NCBI GenBank assembly: GCA_934540955.1
Contig: CAKTCY010000002.1
Span: forward strand, 29,032 to 93,031
DNA: 64,000 bases
Reading direction: 5' to 3'
Source of the DNA: an uncultured Faecalibacterium sp.
GTDB taxonomy: Bacteria; Bacillota; Clostridia; Oscillospirales; Ruminococcaceae
The position numbers were made by a program, and so were the translations under genes. Below are positions 6,625-14,657 of the stretch, piece by piece. Under the pieces are notes generated by a model, which was not told the DNA's origin, made no database searches, and saw nothing but the letters and a program-made list of their open reading frames with translations. Each line of letters starts with the position of its first letter. The first letter of the stretch is position 1.

Positions 6625-9039
6625 ATGGAAACAAGCTACTTAAAAACATTAGAACTGGATAAGATCATTACCCGTGCAGCGGAGGGCTGCGTATGTAAAG
6701 AAGCCCGTGCTATGCTGTTGGCCATTGAGCCGCAGTGCGATCCGGACGAGGTGCGCTACGCACTGGAACAGACGGACGCCATCAACACTCTGCTGATCAA
6801 AAACGGCTCGCCGCGCTTTGGCGGGGTAGAGGGGGTCAGCCAGCTTGCCGCCCGTGCCGTAAAGGGCGGCGTGCTTTCTATGGGCGAGCTGCTGATGGTG
6901 GCCGGTGCACTGCGCAATTTTCAGCACCTGACCAGCTGGTACGGTTCCTCTGAGCACGATGCTCTGCCGACTGATGATCTGTTTTACGCGCTGGCACCGG
7001 AGCCGGGTCTTGAACAGCAGATCTCCAGCGCCATTCTGGCACCGGATGCTATGGCTGATACCGCCTCCCGCACGCTGGCAGAGCTGCGCAAGAAGATACG
7101 CGCCACCGAAAACAGCATCCGCGACCGGCTGGAAAGCATGGTACGCAATATGGATACCTCCAAATACCTGCAGGAGAGCGTGGTTTCCATGCGCAACGGC
7201 CGGTATGTTGTGCCGGTCAAGAGCGAGTACCGTGGCGAGGTGAGCGGTATCATCCACGATGTATCCTCTACGGGCGCTACGGTGTTTGTGGAGCCGCAGG
7301 CTGTGGTGGAAGCCAATGCCCGCATCCTGCAATACCGCGCACAGGAAGCGCAGGAGATCGAGCGCATTCTGGTGGCCTTTACCGCACAGGTGGCCGCCAT
7401 TGAGCCGCAGTTCCAGTACAGCTACAAGGCCATGCTGGAAATCGACATCCTGCTGGCAAAGGCGCGGCTTGCGCTGGAGCTGAAGGCCTTCAAGCCTGCA
7501 GTGCGGACGGATTCTTCCTTTAATCTGATCCGCGCACGCCACCCGCTGATCGACCCGCAAAAGTGCGTTCCTGTGGATATTGCACTGGGCGGGGAATACG
7601 ATTCCCTTATCATCACCGGCCCGAACACCGGCGGTAAAACGGTCACTCTGAAAACCGCCGGTCTGCTGTGCGCCATGGCGCAGTGCGGCTTTCTGATTCC
7701 GGCAGACGAGCGCAGTGAGATCTGCGTATTTGAGGAATTTTTGGTGGATATTGGCGATGAGCAGAGCATTGAGCAGAGCCTTTCCACCTTCTCCGGCCAC
7801 ATGAAAAAGATCACCGGCATTCTGGAGCTTGCCATGCCACACACCCTTGTGCTGCTGGACGAGTTGGGCGCCGGTACCGACCCTGCCGAGGGTGCCGCGC
7901 TGGCAGTTGCCATTATTGAGGAGCTGCGCCGCCGTGGCGTACTGCTGATGGCGACTACCCACTATGCGGAGCTGAAGGTCTTTGCGCTGGAGACTAAGGG
8001 TGTAGTAAACGCCAGCTGCGAGTTTGATCTGGAGACCCTGCGCCCCACCTATAAGCTGAGTGTGGGTGTACCGGGCAAATCCAACGCGTTCTTGATCAGC
8101 GAAAAGCTGGGGATACCCAGCCGCGTTATTGAGGCTGCCCAGCAGCATCTGTCTGCGGAGGATAAGCGTCTGGATGCGATTCTGGGGCAGCTGGACGACC
8201 TGAAGCTGCAGCTGAAGGAAAGCCAGAACGAAGTGGAGCAACTGCGCAACGAAGCCTCTCATCAGCTGGAAGCCGCCCGCAAAAAGCGGGATGAGCTGAT
8301 CCAGCAGGGCGAGAATGAATTGGAGGCTGCCCGTGCCAAGGCGCGCACGCTGGCACAGCAGGTTGAAACGCAGGCCTATGCGCTGACGGATGAGTTGCGC
8401 CAGCTGCAAAAGGACGAGCGCATGAGCGCCCAGCAGAAGGCGCAGCGCGCCCGCGAGATTGCCAAAAAGGAGACCGAAAAGCTGTTTGCCGGTACAGAGG
8501 TGGTGCATAACCCCGTTAAGGAGTTTGTGCCGCTGAAGGAGGTAAAGGTGGGGCAGGAGGTCTGCATTGCAGAGCTGAACCAGCTGGCCACCGTTCTGGC
8601 GCTGCCGGACAAAAACGGCGATGTGCTGGTGCGTGCCGGTATCATCAAGACCAAGGTACCTCTCAAGGGCTTGAAGCAGCCGGAAAAGCTGGTAAAAGAA
8701 CCAACTGCGCCCAAGACCAAGGCACAGCAGCGGTATTCCCGCCTGACCGGCGATACCAACCGTCCCAACGGCAGGGTAGAGCGCGTACAGCGTACCGCCA
8801 AAATGGAGTGCAACCTGCTGGGGCTTACGGTGGACGAGGCGCTGTCGGAGGTGGATTCCTTTATCGACCGCGCCATCCTGAACGGACAGACCGTGGTCTA
8901 TCTGATCCATGGCAACGGCACCGGCGCACTGCGCACCGCCATCCATAAGTATCTGCGCGGCAACCGCATGGTAAAAAGCTTCCGTCTTGGCCGTTACGGC
9001 GAAGGCGAAAGCGGCGTGACGGTTGTAGAACTGAAATAA
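6625..9039 (+). CDS. mutS2: endonuclease MutS2
   Basis: The 804-aa protein has the full MutS2 layout: clamp/lever region, Walker A GPNTGGKT near 331-338, Walker B LVLLDELGAGTDP near 408, a long coiled coil (about 515-640, rich in E, Q, K, R) and a C-terminal Smr domain (LGLTVDEAL, then HGNGTGAL near 761). It lacks the mismatch-recognition domain of MutS1. MutS2 suppresses homologous recombination and, in Bacillus, acts at collided ribosomes through Smr. It starts at ATG after AAAAAGGAAC and is followed by a strong terminator. Confidence 0.96.
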   Translation: METSYLKTLELDKIITRAAEGCVCKEARAMLLAIEPQCDPDEVRYALEQTDAINTLLIKNGSPRFGGVEGVSQLAARAVKGGVLSMGELLMVAGALRNFQHLTSWYGSSEHDALPTDDLFYALAPEPGLEQQISSAILAPDAMADTASRTLAELRKKIRATENSIRDRLESMVRNMDTSKYLQESVVSMRNGRYVVPVKSEYRGEVSGIIHDVSSTGATVFVEPQAVVEANARILQYRAQEAQEIERILVAFTAQVAAIEPQFQYSYKAMLEIDILLAKARLALELKAFKPAVRTDSSFNLIRARHPLIDPQKCVPVDIALGGEYDSLIITGPNTGGKTVTLKTAGLLCAMAQCGFLIPADERSEICVFEEFLVDIGDEQSIEQSLSTFSGHMKKITGILELAMPHTLVLLDELGAGTDPAEGAALAVAIIEELRRRGVLLMATTHYAELKVFALETKGVVNASCEFDLETLRPTYKLSVGVPGKSNAFLISEKLGIPSRVIEAAQQHLSAEDKRLDAILGQLDDLKLQLKESQNEVEQLRNEASHQLEAARKKRDELIQQGENELEAARAKARTLAQQVETQAYALTDELRQLQKDERMSAQQKAQRAREIAKKETEKLFAGTEVVHNPVKEFVPLKEVKVGQEVCIAELNQLATVLALPDKNGDVLVRAGIIKTKVPLKGLKQPEKLVKEPTAPKTKAQQRYSRLTGDTNRPNGRVERVQRTAKMECNLLGLTVDEALSEVDSFIDRAILNGQTVVYLIHGNGTGALRTAIHKYLRGNRMVKSFRLGRYGEGESGVTVVELK

Positions 9040-9045
9040 CCCAGT

Positions 9046-9081
9046 AAAGACTGCCTTTTGAAAAATTGGCAGTCTTTTTTT
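9046..9081 (+). terminator. intrinsic terminator after mutS2
   Basis: A 10-bp perfect stem (AAAGACTGCC/GGCAGTCTTT, 9046-9055 and 9068-9077) runs into a T-tract at 9075-9081. It closes the phoH-to-mutS2 unit. Confidence 0.9.
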
Positions 9082-9082
9082 G

Positions 9083-9111
9083 TTGCAGTGCAGGGAAAAG
9101 GCGAGTATACT
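9083..9111 (+). promoter_or_regulatory. sigma-A-type promoter of the amidase gene
   Basis: TTGCAG (9083-9088) and TATACT (9106-9111) are 17 bp apart, directly after the mutS2 terminator and about 40 bp before the amidase start. Confidence 0.65.
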
Positions 9112-9149
9112 CGTATTATGAATGTAAAACGAACAGGAAGTAAAGCCTT

Positions 9150-10013
9150 ATGCCGAACAGTCATCGCGGATCTGCAAGTAAACATAGCAAACGTAAAACG
9201 CGCCGATGCAAAACGCAGCACCGGCTTTTGCACGGGTTGATGTTTGTTTTTGCGGTGCTGATGCTCGGCTTCGGCCTGCTTTTATGGAAGGCCGCACTGG
9301 AGCTGAACGCACCCGCAGAACCCGCAGGCTCAGCCTCAGCGGAGGACTTTCGTCCTGTGGTGGGCGACCCGCCGTACCGGGTGGCAATAGACGCCGGACA
9401 TGGCGGAAGCGACCCGGGCGCAATGGGAGTGGTCGAGGAAAAACAGGTCACCGCAGCCACGGCTGCTGCGCTGCTTCAGTGGTTAGAAGAGGATTCCAAT
9501 TACATCCCACTGCAGACCCGGGAAAGCTTTGATGCCACCGCCACGCCTGCCCAGCGTGCAGCTGCCGCCAGCGCCCAAAGCCCACAGCTGCTGCTGTCCA
9601 TCCACGGCAACTCCGCAGCCAATGGCTCTACGGCAGCCGGCTTTGAGTGTTATCCGGCAGTGCCCGGGCGTACATGGCATCAGGAAAGCTTTTATTTTGC
9701 AAGACTGCTGGCCGGTGGAATGCAGAGCATCGGCGCAAGGCTGCGCGGGCGTGGGGGAGTGCGTTACATTTATTATCTGGAAAACGACCAGAAGCAGCTG
9801 GTGGAGAATACCTACACGCAGGTGCGGCCTGAACGCAGCTTTACGCTGCTGGAGGATGTGGATTGTCCCGCCGTGTTGGCAGAGCAGTGCTTTATAACGA
9901 ACGCCGAGGATGTGGAGCGCTTTGGCAGTGAACAGGGCTGCAAGACAGTGGCACGCATTTATTATGAAGCCATTTGTGCATACTTCGGCACAGAACCGCT
10001 GCCTGTAAAATGA
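9150..10013 (+). CDS. N-acetylmuramoyl-L-alanine amidase (Amidase_3), membrane-anchored
   Basis: The 287-aa protein has a very basic N-terminus, one membrane segment at about residues 29-47 and then an extracellular zinc amidase domain. Catalytic and zinc motifs are visible: DAGHGG near 80-85, an acidic residue in VVEEK, SIHGNS near 149 and AEQCFITN near 243. It would cleave the bond between MurNAc and L-alanine in peptidoglycan. In spore formers the CwlD subfamily of this fold makes muramic-lactam in cortex. This protein's single anchor and size fit CwlD-like enzymes, but I cannot separate CwlD from a vegetative autolysin. It is a single-gene unit with its own promoter. Confidence 0.85.
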   Translation: MPNSHRGSASKHSKRKTRRCKTQHRLLHGLMFVFAVLMLGFGLLLWKAALELNAPAEPAGSASAEDFRPVVGDPPYRVAIDAGHGGSDPGAMGVVEEKQVTAATAAALLQWLEEDSNYIPLQTRESFDATATPAQRAAAASAQSPQLLLSIHGNSAANGSTAAGFECYPAVPGRTWHQESFYFARLLAGGMQSIGARLRGRGGVRYIYYLENDQKQLVENTYTQVRPERSFTLLEDVDCPAVLAEQCFITNAEDVERFGSEQGCKTVARIYYEAICAYFGTEPLPVK

Positions 10014-10053
10014 GCATCGTATCACCGAAGCAGAAGAAGCGATACTGCTTATA
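10011..10053 (-). pseudogene. fragment resembling the 3' end of queA
   Basis: Read on the minus strand, this stretch encodes YRFFCFGDTMLIL, nearly identical to the conserved QueA C-terminus, which in the intact queA of this window (16311-17339) reads YRFFSFGDAMLIL. Nucleotide identity to the intact 3' end is roughly 80% over about 38 bp and stops abruptly. There is no in-frame stop after it and no upstream queA sequence. It overlaps the amidase stop codon. It is probably the relic of a second or former queA copy; chance or motif convergence is less likely but possible. Confidence 0.45.
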
Positions 10054-10195
10054 TAATATGACCTGTAACGCACCAGAACAGCCACCGCAGGCATAAGTCA
10101 AACACTTGAACATACTGGTAATACGTTCAGCGGTGTAGAAGCGTGCGTGCACAAACTGAAAAGCATCCACAGAAGCTGCCGGAAATCTGACAGAA

Positions 10196-10220
10196 AGAGA
10201 GAAGGGTAGCTTCTCTTTTT
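10196..10220 (+). terminator. intrinsic terminator between the amidase gene and the dif-like site
   Basis: The stem AGAGAGAAG/CTTCTCTTT with a short loop is followed by a seven-base T-tract. The 140 bases before it contain TATAAT at 10052-10057 without a clear -35, so it may end the amidase transcript or a short unrecognised RNA. Confidence 0.7.
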
Positions 10221-10231
10221 TGATTATAGCT

Positions 10232-10259
10232 GTTTCGTATAATGCACGTTATGCGAAAC
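10232..10259 (+). other. dif: dif-like XerC/XerD recombination site (candidate chromosome dimer resolution site)
   Basis: The site has two 11-bp arms, GTTTCGTATAA (10232-10242) and TTATGCGAAAC (10249-10259), flanking a 6-bp centre TGCACG. The arms are inverted repeats with one mismatch. This 11-6-11 layout, the ATAA end of the left arm and the TTATG start of the right arm match known bacterial dif sites. A Xer-family recombinase gene lies about 450 bp to the right, and gene orientation converges here. I infer function from this context; it has not been tested. Confidence 0.7.
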
Positions 10260-10614
10260 TTAGGGAAGTGAAAAAAGCCCATTTCCCGGATTTTTGGCGT
10301 TCCAGACCCGGCTGGCTCATTTTTGGGCTTGGGTCTACCGTTCTGCACATTCTGCACTTTTTATCATATTTTATTGTTTTATTTGTCTCATGCTTACAGA
10401 TTGTTTCTGCGTCATGCGCTGCTTCATCGGTTCGTTAGTAATTCATTTTATTCCAGTTATTCCAGTAAGCATCTATGCACTTGCTTTATAGCATTTCATA
10501 CTGCGTTTTATAATTTACAGATTACGGCTGTGGTTGTTCATTTGCTTTTGTGTAGACATTACTTTGTACGTTTCTACCAGATCGTTTCTATGGATTGCTC
10601 GTATTGTAAATTAT
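10260..10614. other. AT-rich gene-free stretch with inverted repeat
   Basis: No convincing gene is seen; the open frames here have no ribosome site and low-complexity hydrophobic translations. Base composition is clearly more AT-rich than the neighbours. A perfect 12-bp inverted repeat (TTATAATTTACA at 10508-10519 and its complement at 10605-10616) encloses 85 bases, so a structured RNA or a small element end is possible. A weaker hairpin (GGGAA/TTCCC) lies at 10262-10287. Confidence 0.5.
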
Positions 10615-10663
10615 AAAGCCCCATGACATGATCCGGTCTGACCGGATGCTGTCATGGGGCTTT
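10615..10663. terminator. bidirectional terminator after the Xer recombinase gene
   Basis: A 14-bp perfect outer stem (AAAGCCCCATGACA with complement, 10615-10628 and 10650-10663) holds an inner ATCCGGT/ACCGGAT hairpin. On the minus strand it closes the recombinase transcript, followed by an AT-rich run. Confidence 0.8.
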
Positions 10664-10702
10664 GCGTGTTTTCAGGCACTTTTCTGGCTCAGATCATGTA
10701 AA

Positions 10703-11911
10703 TCAATTATCGCGCGATAAATCGTCGGTTTCTTCGTTTGACATTGCCGAGATATCCGCCCGGAAGCCATCCTGTGCAGCGCCCTCAAAGGTAGCCATAG
10801 GGCCGGACGGCTCAGAAGCATCCTCTCCCGCCGGGATGTTTTCGGCAGATGTCTCCCCTGCCGTTTCTGTTGTATCCAAGCTTGCTTTTGCAGCTTTTAT
10901 GGGCAGCACCTTGCCAAGTGGGTTCTCTTCAATGGCAGAACGTACCTGAAATTCTTGCAGGTGCGTGTAAATTTGTGTTGTGCCCACACTGCTGTGACCC
11001 AGAAGCTGCTTGAGGGTAAGGATATCTACATTACCGGTCTGATACATCAGGGTCGCGGCAGTATGGCGCAGCTTATGGGTAGAAAAGCCCTTCAGACCGG
11101 CAGCCTTCATTGCGCCGGAGATCAGCTGCTCTACCCTGCGGTTCGAGATGCGTTCCTTGCGCATACGGGTAATAAACACCGCTTTCTCCTTGGGTGAAAG
11201 CCCCTCCATGGTGTTGCGCTTACGCAGATATAGTTGCAGTGCCTCCACGCAGGCATCATTCAGGTAGACCATGCGTTCCTTGTGACCCTTGCCGAACAGG
11301 CGGATCTGACGCTGCTCTAAGTCGATGTCTCCAAGGTCCATGCCTACCAGCTCTGCAAGACGCATACCGCAGTTGAGAAACAGCACCACCATGCAATAAT
11401 CCCGCTCCGGGAAATCGCTCTGGGTCTGGGTGCTCTCCAAAAGCGAGATGGACTGCTCTGCCGTCAGGTACTTTGGCAAGACCTTATCCTGTTTGGGCGG
11501 ACGGATGGCCGCCGTAGGGTCCTCGGATAAGCGGTTGACCTGATTGACCAGATAATCATAAAAGCCGTGCAGGCTGGCCAGCCGCCGGGCGGTAGAGGAT
11601 TTTTTGTTGCCGCACTCCCGGTTCAGAAAATACAGATATTCGTAGATGTCCTCTTTTGTTATGCTGCCCCAGAAGGCCGTATCCAGCCCCTTGGGGTCGA
11701 TCTCTTTAAATTCTGCATCCGTGGCCACAAGCCCGCGGCGGCGCTTCATAAAGCGGCTGAAGGAGCGCAGGTCACAGTAATAACTGAAAGCCGTATTGGC
11801 GCTTTTGCCGGCGATCACCTCAAGGTACCGCACATATTCTACAATATCCGGGGCAGCATCCTCAAAGGGTGCGTGCTTGCCGGGGTTTCTTTCGTCCAGA
11901 TAGATCGACAT
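10703..11911 (-). CDS. XerC/XerD-type tyrosine recombinase
   Basis: The 402-aa protein has an N-terminal SAM-like core-binding domain (about 20-125) and a C-terminal catalytic domain with all expected residues: R184 (GMRLAEL), K208 (FGKGHKER), H279 and R282 (HKLRH), H306 (LGHSSVGTT) and nucleophile Y315. Residues after about 345 form an acidic, low-complexity tail absent from ordinary 300-aa Xer proteins. It starts at ATG after ACGAGGAAAC. It would resolve chromosome dimers or integrate DNA. The nearby dif-like site favours the first. It could instead be one of several Xer paralogues in the genome. radA lies just upstream on the same strand. Confidence 0.88.
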   Translation of the reverse strand: MSIYLDERNPGKHAPFEDAAPDIVEYVRYLEVIAGKSANTAFSYYCDLRSFSRFMKRRRGLVATDAEFKEIDPKGLDTAFWGSITKEDIYEYLYFLNRECGNKKSSTARRLASLHGFYDYLVNQVNRLSEDPTAAIRPPKQDKVLPKYLTAEQSISLLESTQTQSDFPERDYCMVVLFLNCGMRLAELVGMDLGDIDLEQRQIRLFGKGHKERMVYLNDACVEALQLYLRKRNTMEGLSPKEKAVFITRMRKERISNRRVEQLISGAMKAAGLKGFSTHKLRHTAATLMYQTGNVDILTLKQLLGHSSVGTTQIYTHLQEFQVRSAIEENPLGKVLPIKAAKASLDTTETAGETSAENIPAGEDASEPSGPMATFEGAAQDGFRADISAMSNEETDDLSRDN

Positions 11912-11926
11912 AGTTTCCTCGTTTCA

Positions 11927-13330
11927 TCACAGGCGATCGTTTTTCAGCGCATTGATGGCGTCTGCAATATACGCCGCACCGACCAGCTTCATGCCGGGAT
12001 AATCTGCGGCATTCAGATGCGCAAGGCTGTGCTTGGGGATAACAGCCCTTTCAAAGCCGATACGCTCGGCTTCGTGCAGACGCTGCTCCAGATTGGGCAC
12101 GCTGCGCACTTCCCCGCCCAGACCCACCTCGCCAATGGCGATAAGCTTATCGCTGACCGGACGGTCCAGCAGCGAGGAGACCATGCTCAGGCAGACGGCA
12201 AGGTCGCAGGCGGTATCCCGTAGTGCAATGCCGCCCACAATGTTGACATAAACATCCAGATTGCCAAAGAAGTACCCTGCCCGCTTTTCCAGCACGGCAA
12301 TCAAAAGATTCATGCGGTTATAGTCGTATCCGCTGCAGGCGCGGCGGGGTGTCGGAAAATTTGTCTTGGTGGCAAGTGCCTGGATCTCGCTCAGGATAGG
12401 ACGGCTGCCCTCCATGGTGCAGGCCACACAGTTGCCGGAAACCCCCAGCGGACGTCCTTCCAGCAACATCTGGGAGGGATTTTCGATCTCGGCAAGTCCT
12501 GTGCCGGTCATATCGAACATTCCAAGCTCATTGGTAGAGCCGTAGCGGTTTTTAGCTGCCCGCAGAATACGGTACGGCAGCATCTTGTCGCCTTCAAAGT
12601 AGAGCACCGTATCCACGATATGCTCCATGACCTTGGGGCCTGCAATCGCACCATCCTTGTTCACATGACCCACGATGAACATGGGAATCTCCTGCTTTTT
12701 GGCGACTGCCAGCAGACGCGCGGCGCTCTCCTTCACCTGACTGACTGTACCGGACGAGGACGAGATATCCATGCAGCGCATGGTCTGGATGGAGTCAATG
12801 ACCACAAGGTCAGGCTTTTCCTTTTCAATCAGTCCGCAGATCTCGTCTACGTCATTTTCTGCCGCCAGAAAAATGTTATCCTGCGGTACCTTTAACCGCG
12901 CTGCCCGCAGCTTGACCTGCCGGACAGACTCCTCACCGGTGATATACAGCACACTGTGCTGGTTGGAGATGGCACCGCACAGCTGCAACAGCATGGTGGA
13001 TTTACCCACGCCCGGCTCACCGCTCAAAAGCACCACACCGCCCAGTACGATACCTCCGCCTAGTACGCGATCCAGTTCCGAGATGCCGGTCAGAATGCGG
13101 CTTTTTTCCTCGGTAGTGCTGATCTCTGACAGCCGCCGGGCGGTCAGGTTGGTCACACCCTCCTGCCGTGTGGCAGCAGCCTGCCGGGCGGCAGGAGTCC
13201 CCGCCTTGGGCGCTTCGGCCACAACATCCTCGTTCATGGTATTCCAGCTGCCGCAGCTGGGGCAGCGCCCCATCCAGCGGGGGCTTGTCTCTCCGCAATT
13301 GGAGCATACATAGACGGATTTCAGTTTCAT
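11927..13330 (-). CDS. radA: DNA repair protein RadA
   Basis: The 467-aa protein begins at MKLKSVYVC; the longer open frame upstream has no family sequence. It has a C4 zinc finger (C9, C12, C23, C26), Walker A GEPGVGKST at 104-112, the RadA signature KNRYGST at 260-266 and a Lon-protease-like C-terminal domain (GYDYNRMNLLIAVLEKR, then GIALRDTACDLAV). RadA is a hexameric branch-migration helicase in homologous recombination. It lies 15 bp upstream of the Xer-type gene, which probably shares its transcript. Confidence 0.95.
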   Translation of the reverse strand: MKLKSVYVCSNCGETSPRWMGRCPSCGSWNTMNEDVVAEAPKAGTPAARQAAATRQEGVTNLTARRLSEISTTEEKSRILTGISELDRVLGGGIVLGGVVLLSGEPGVGKSTMLLQLCGAISNQHSVLYITGEESVRQVKLRAARLKVPQDNIFLAAENDVDEICGLIEKEKPDLVVIDSIQTMRCMDISSSSGTVSQVKESAARLLAVAKKQEIPMFIVGHVNKDGAIAGPKVMEHIVDTVLYFEGDKMLPYRILRAAKNRYGSTNELGMFDMTGTGLAEIENPSQMLLEGRPLGVSGNCVACTMEGSRPILSEIQALATKTNFPTPRRACSGYDYNRMNLLIAVLEKRAGYFFGNLDVYVNIVGGIALRDTACDLAVCLSMVSSLLDRPVSDKLIAIGEVGLGGEVRSVPNLEQRLHEAERIGFERAVIPKHSLAHLNAADYPGMKLVGAAYIADAINALKNDRL

Positions 13331-13404
13331 GTTTGTCCCTCGTTTATTATGGTCTTTTGTTATTGTAACACACTGCGCCAAAACCCGCAAGAAAAGGATG
13401 TACC

Positions 13405-14151
13405 TCACAGGCGGCTGCCCAGATACGAAAGCCCTGCCGCTGCACCGCAAAGCGGCAGCAGTACCACCATGGTCAGCAAATACTGCCCCAGCAGTGCCTG
13501 CACTCCGGGACGGGCTTGTCCGCCGGGATGCTTGCGGAAGGAATAGGCGTGGAGTCGGCTGCTGACCTGCAAAGCGCAGGCTCCGAAAAAGCACAGACAG
13601 CCGCTTGCTGCTGCCGCCGGTAAGCCTGTCCACAGCAGTGCCGAGAGTATTGTTTTCCACCCGCCTGCTGTGCAAAGCTGTACCATAAGCAGCCCGCTGC
13701 CCAAGCCGTATAGCATCATGCTGCTAAAGATCATTACAGGGCCAAGAGCAGACAGTCCCAGTACCAGAAACAGGCTGACCACAAGGCCGAGAGCCAGATA
13801 TTCCATGCCGAAAAGCTGTACAGCCCCCTGCATACCGCCCGGTGTAAACAGCCCTTGCCACGCCTCCAGATAATACCGCAGCAGCTCTGCCTGCCGGGCA
13901 TCGCATACGGCCTGTAATGCTCCGGCTGCCGTACATCCCAACAGAAAGGCCGCAGCCAGCAGCCAGCAATCCCGGGTGGCGTGCCGCCTTGCCGGGATGC
14001 AGGGTTCTTTTTGCGGCAATTGCTCTGCCGGTTCCGGTTCGGCTGCCGGTGCGGGCGGCAAAGCAGGCTCTGCTTTTTGCACCGGCAGACTGACTGCCTG
14101 CGGCAGCAAAGACAAGTTTTCTTCCGGTTTTGTCTGTTCATAGATCCACAT
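13405..14151 (-). CDS. SpoIIM-like multi-pass membrane protein (tentative)
   Basis: The 248-aa protein has a proline/glutamate-rich cytoplasmic N-terminus (1-58) and about five membrane segments (near 63-80, 113-132, 134-157, 165-188, 222-243). The order of a YYLEAW segment, a long loop, YLALGLVVSLFLVLGLSALG and a following helix pair recalls Bacillus SpoIIM, the membrane scaffold of the DMP engulfment complex. The basic N-terminal extension is unusual. spoIIM often lies near a xer gene in Firmicutes, as here with radA between. The family call is by topology and a few motifs, so it may be another DUF95-type protein. Confidence 0.45.
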   Translation of the reverse strand: MWIYEQTKPEENLSLLPQAVSLPVQKAEPALPPAPAAEPEPAEQLPQKEPCIPARRHATRDCWLLAAAFLLGCTAAGALQAVCDARQAELLRYYLEAWQGLFTPGGMQGAVQLFGMEYLALGLVVSLFLVLGLSALGPVMIFSSMMLYGLGSGLLMVQLCTAGGWKTILSALLWTGLPAAAASGCLCFFGACALQVSSRLHAYSFRKHPGGQARPGVQALLGQYLLTMVVLLPLCGAAAGLSYLGSRL

Positions 14152-14193
14152 ACGCTGTTTTCTCCCTCTGATGGATTCGCTTTGCCGGAGCGA

Positions 14194-14592
14194 TCAACGA
14201 AGTGCGTGCCTGCGGCTGCGCAGGGTGACCCCAAGCAGCCCTCCGATACAGCCGCAGAGCAGCACCGCCAGAATGCGGCACACCACAGCGGGCTCGGCGG
14301 CTGTGCCGTTCCATACAGCAGAAAGCGCCAGCGGCACTGCCAGAAATGTACTTTGAAGCAGTCCGGTCAGCAGACCGCGTGCCTTTTTACGGAACGCTGC
14401 CGCCAGTGCACACAACAGGCTGCCCATGCACACGGCTGTTGTGGCAAGTATCGGCACTACACTGCCAGAGCAGCCCTGCCCGGCCATCAACTGCGCAAAA
14501 CCGGCCAGCGCTGCCGCTGTTACGGCCACCCCCAGCACCCCGAAAACCAGAAACGTAAGAAGCTCCGCCGGGAAACCTCGAGATTCAGACAT
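14194..14592 (-). CDS. TIGR04086-family membrane protein
   Basis: The 132-aa protein has four predicted membrane segments (about 9-33, 43-63, 72-92, 102-122) and short polar ends, the pattern of the TIGR04086/YrzE family, which in Clostridia is repeatedly found beside yajC, as here. The function is unknown. I start it at MSESRGF with GGGAGGCGG upstream; that ribosome site lies inside the 3' arm of a perfect hairpin. Confidence 0.7.
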   Translation of the reverse strand: MSESRGFPAELLTFLVFGVLGVAVTAAALAGFAQLMAGQGCSGSVVPILATTAVCMGSLLCALAAAFRKKARGLLTGLLQSTFLAVPLALSAVWNGTAAEPAVVCRILAVLLCGCIGGLLGVTLRSRRHALR

Positions 14593-14597
14593 AACAA

Positions 14598-14636
14598 AAC
14601 CGCCTCCCTGCACATAGTCTATGCAGGGAGGCGGTT
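14598..14636 (-). terminator. hairpin between yajC and the TIGR04086 gene, overlapping the ribosome site
   Basis: A perfect 15-bp inverted repeat (AACCGCCTCCCTGCA and complement, 14598-14612 and 14622-14636) is followed on the minus strand by TTTTGTT and then the ATG of the membrane protein. It reads as a terminator for yajC, but its 3' arm also carries the Shine-Dalgarno GGGAGG, so it could restrict translation of the next gene. Confidence 0.65.
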
Positions 14637-14657
14637 CATGTATGCACGGTTAAATGC

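Noticed and set aside
6649-8946. 765-codon open frame antisense to mutS2
   Set aside because: Shadow of the GC-rich mutS2 gene; Gln/His/Leu-rich translation, no ribosome site, no family pattern.
10014-10220. 6S RNA or other known small RNA
   Set aside because: TATAAT and a terminator are present, but no -35 and no recognisable 6S bulge or other family structure.
10323-10616. 97-codon frame in the AT-rich stretch
   Set aside because: No ribosome site, aromatic-rich low-complexity product, overlaps an inverted repeat.
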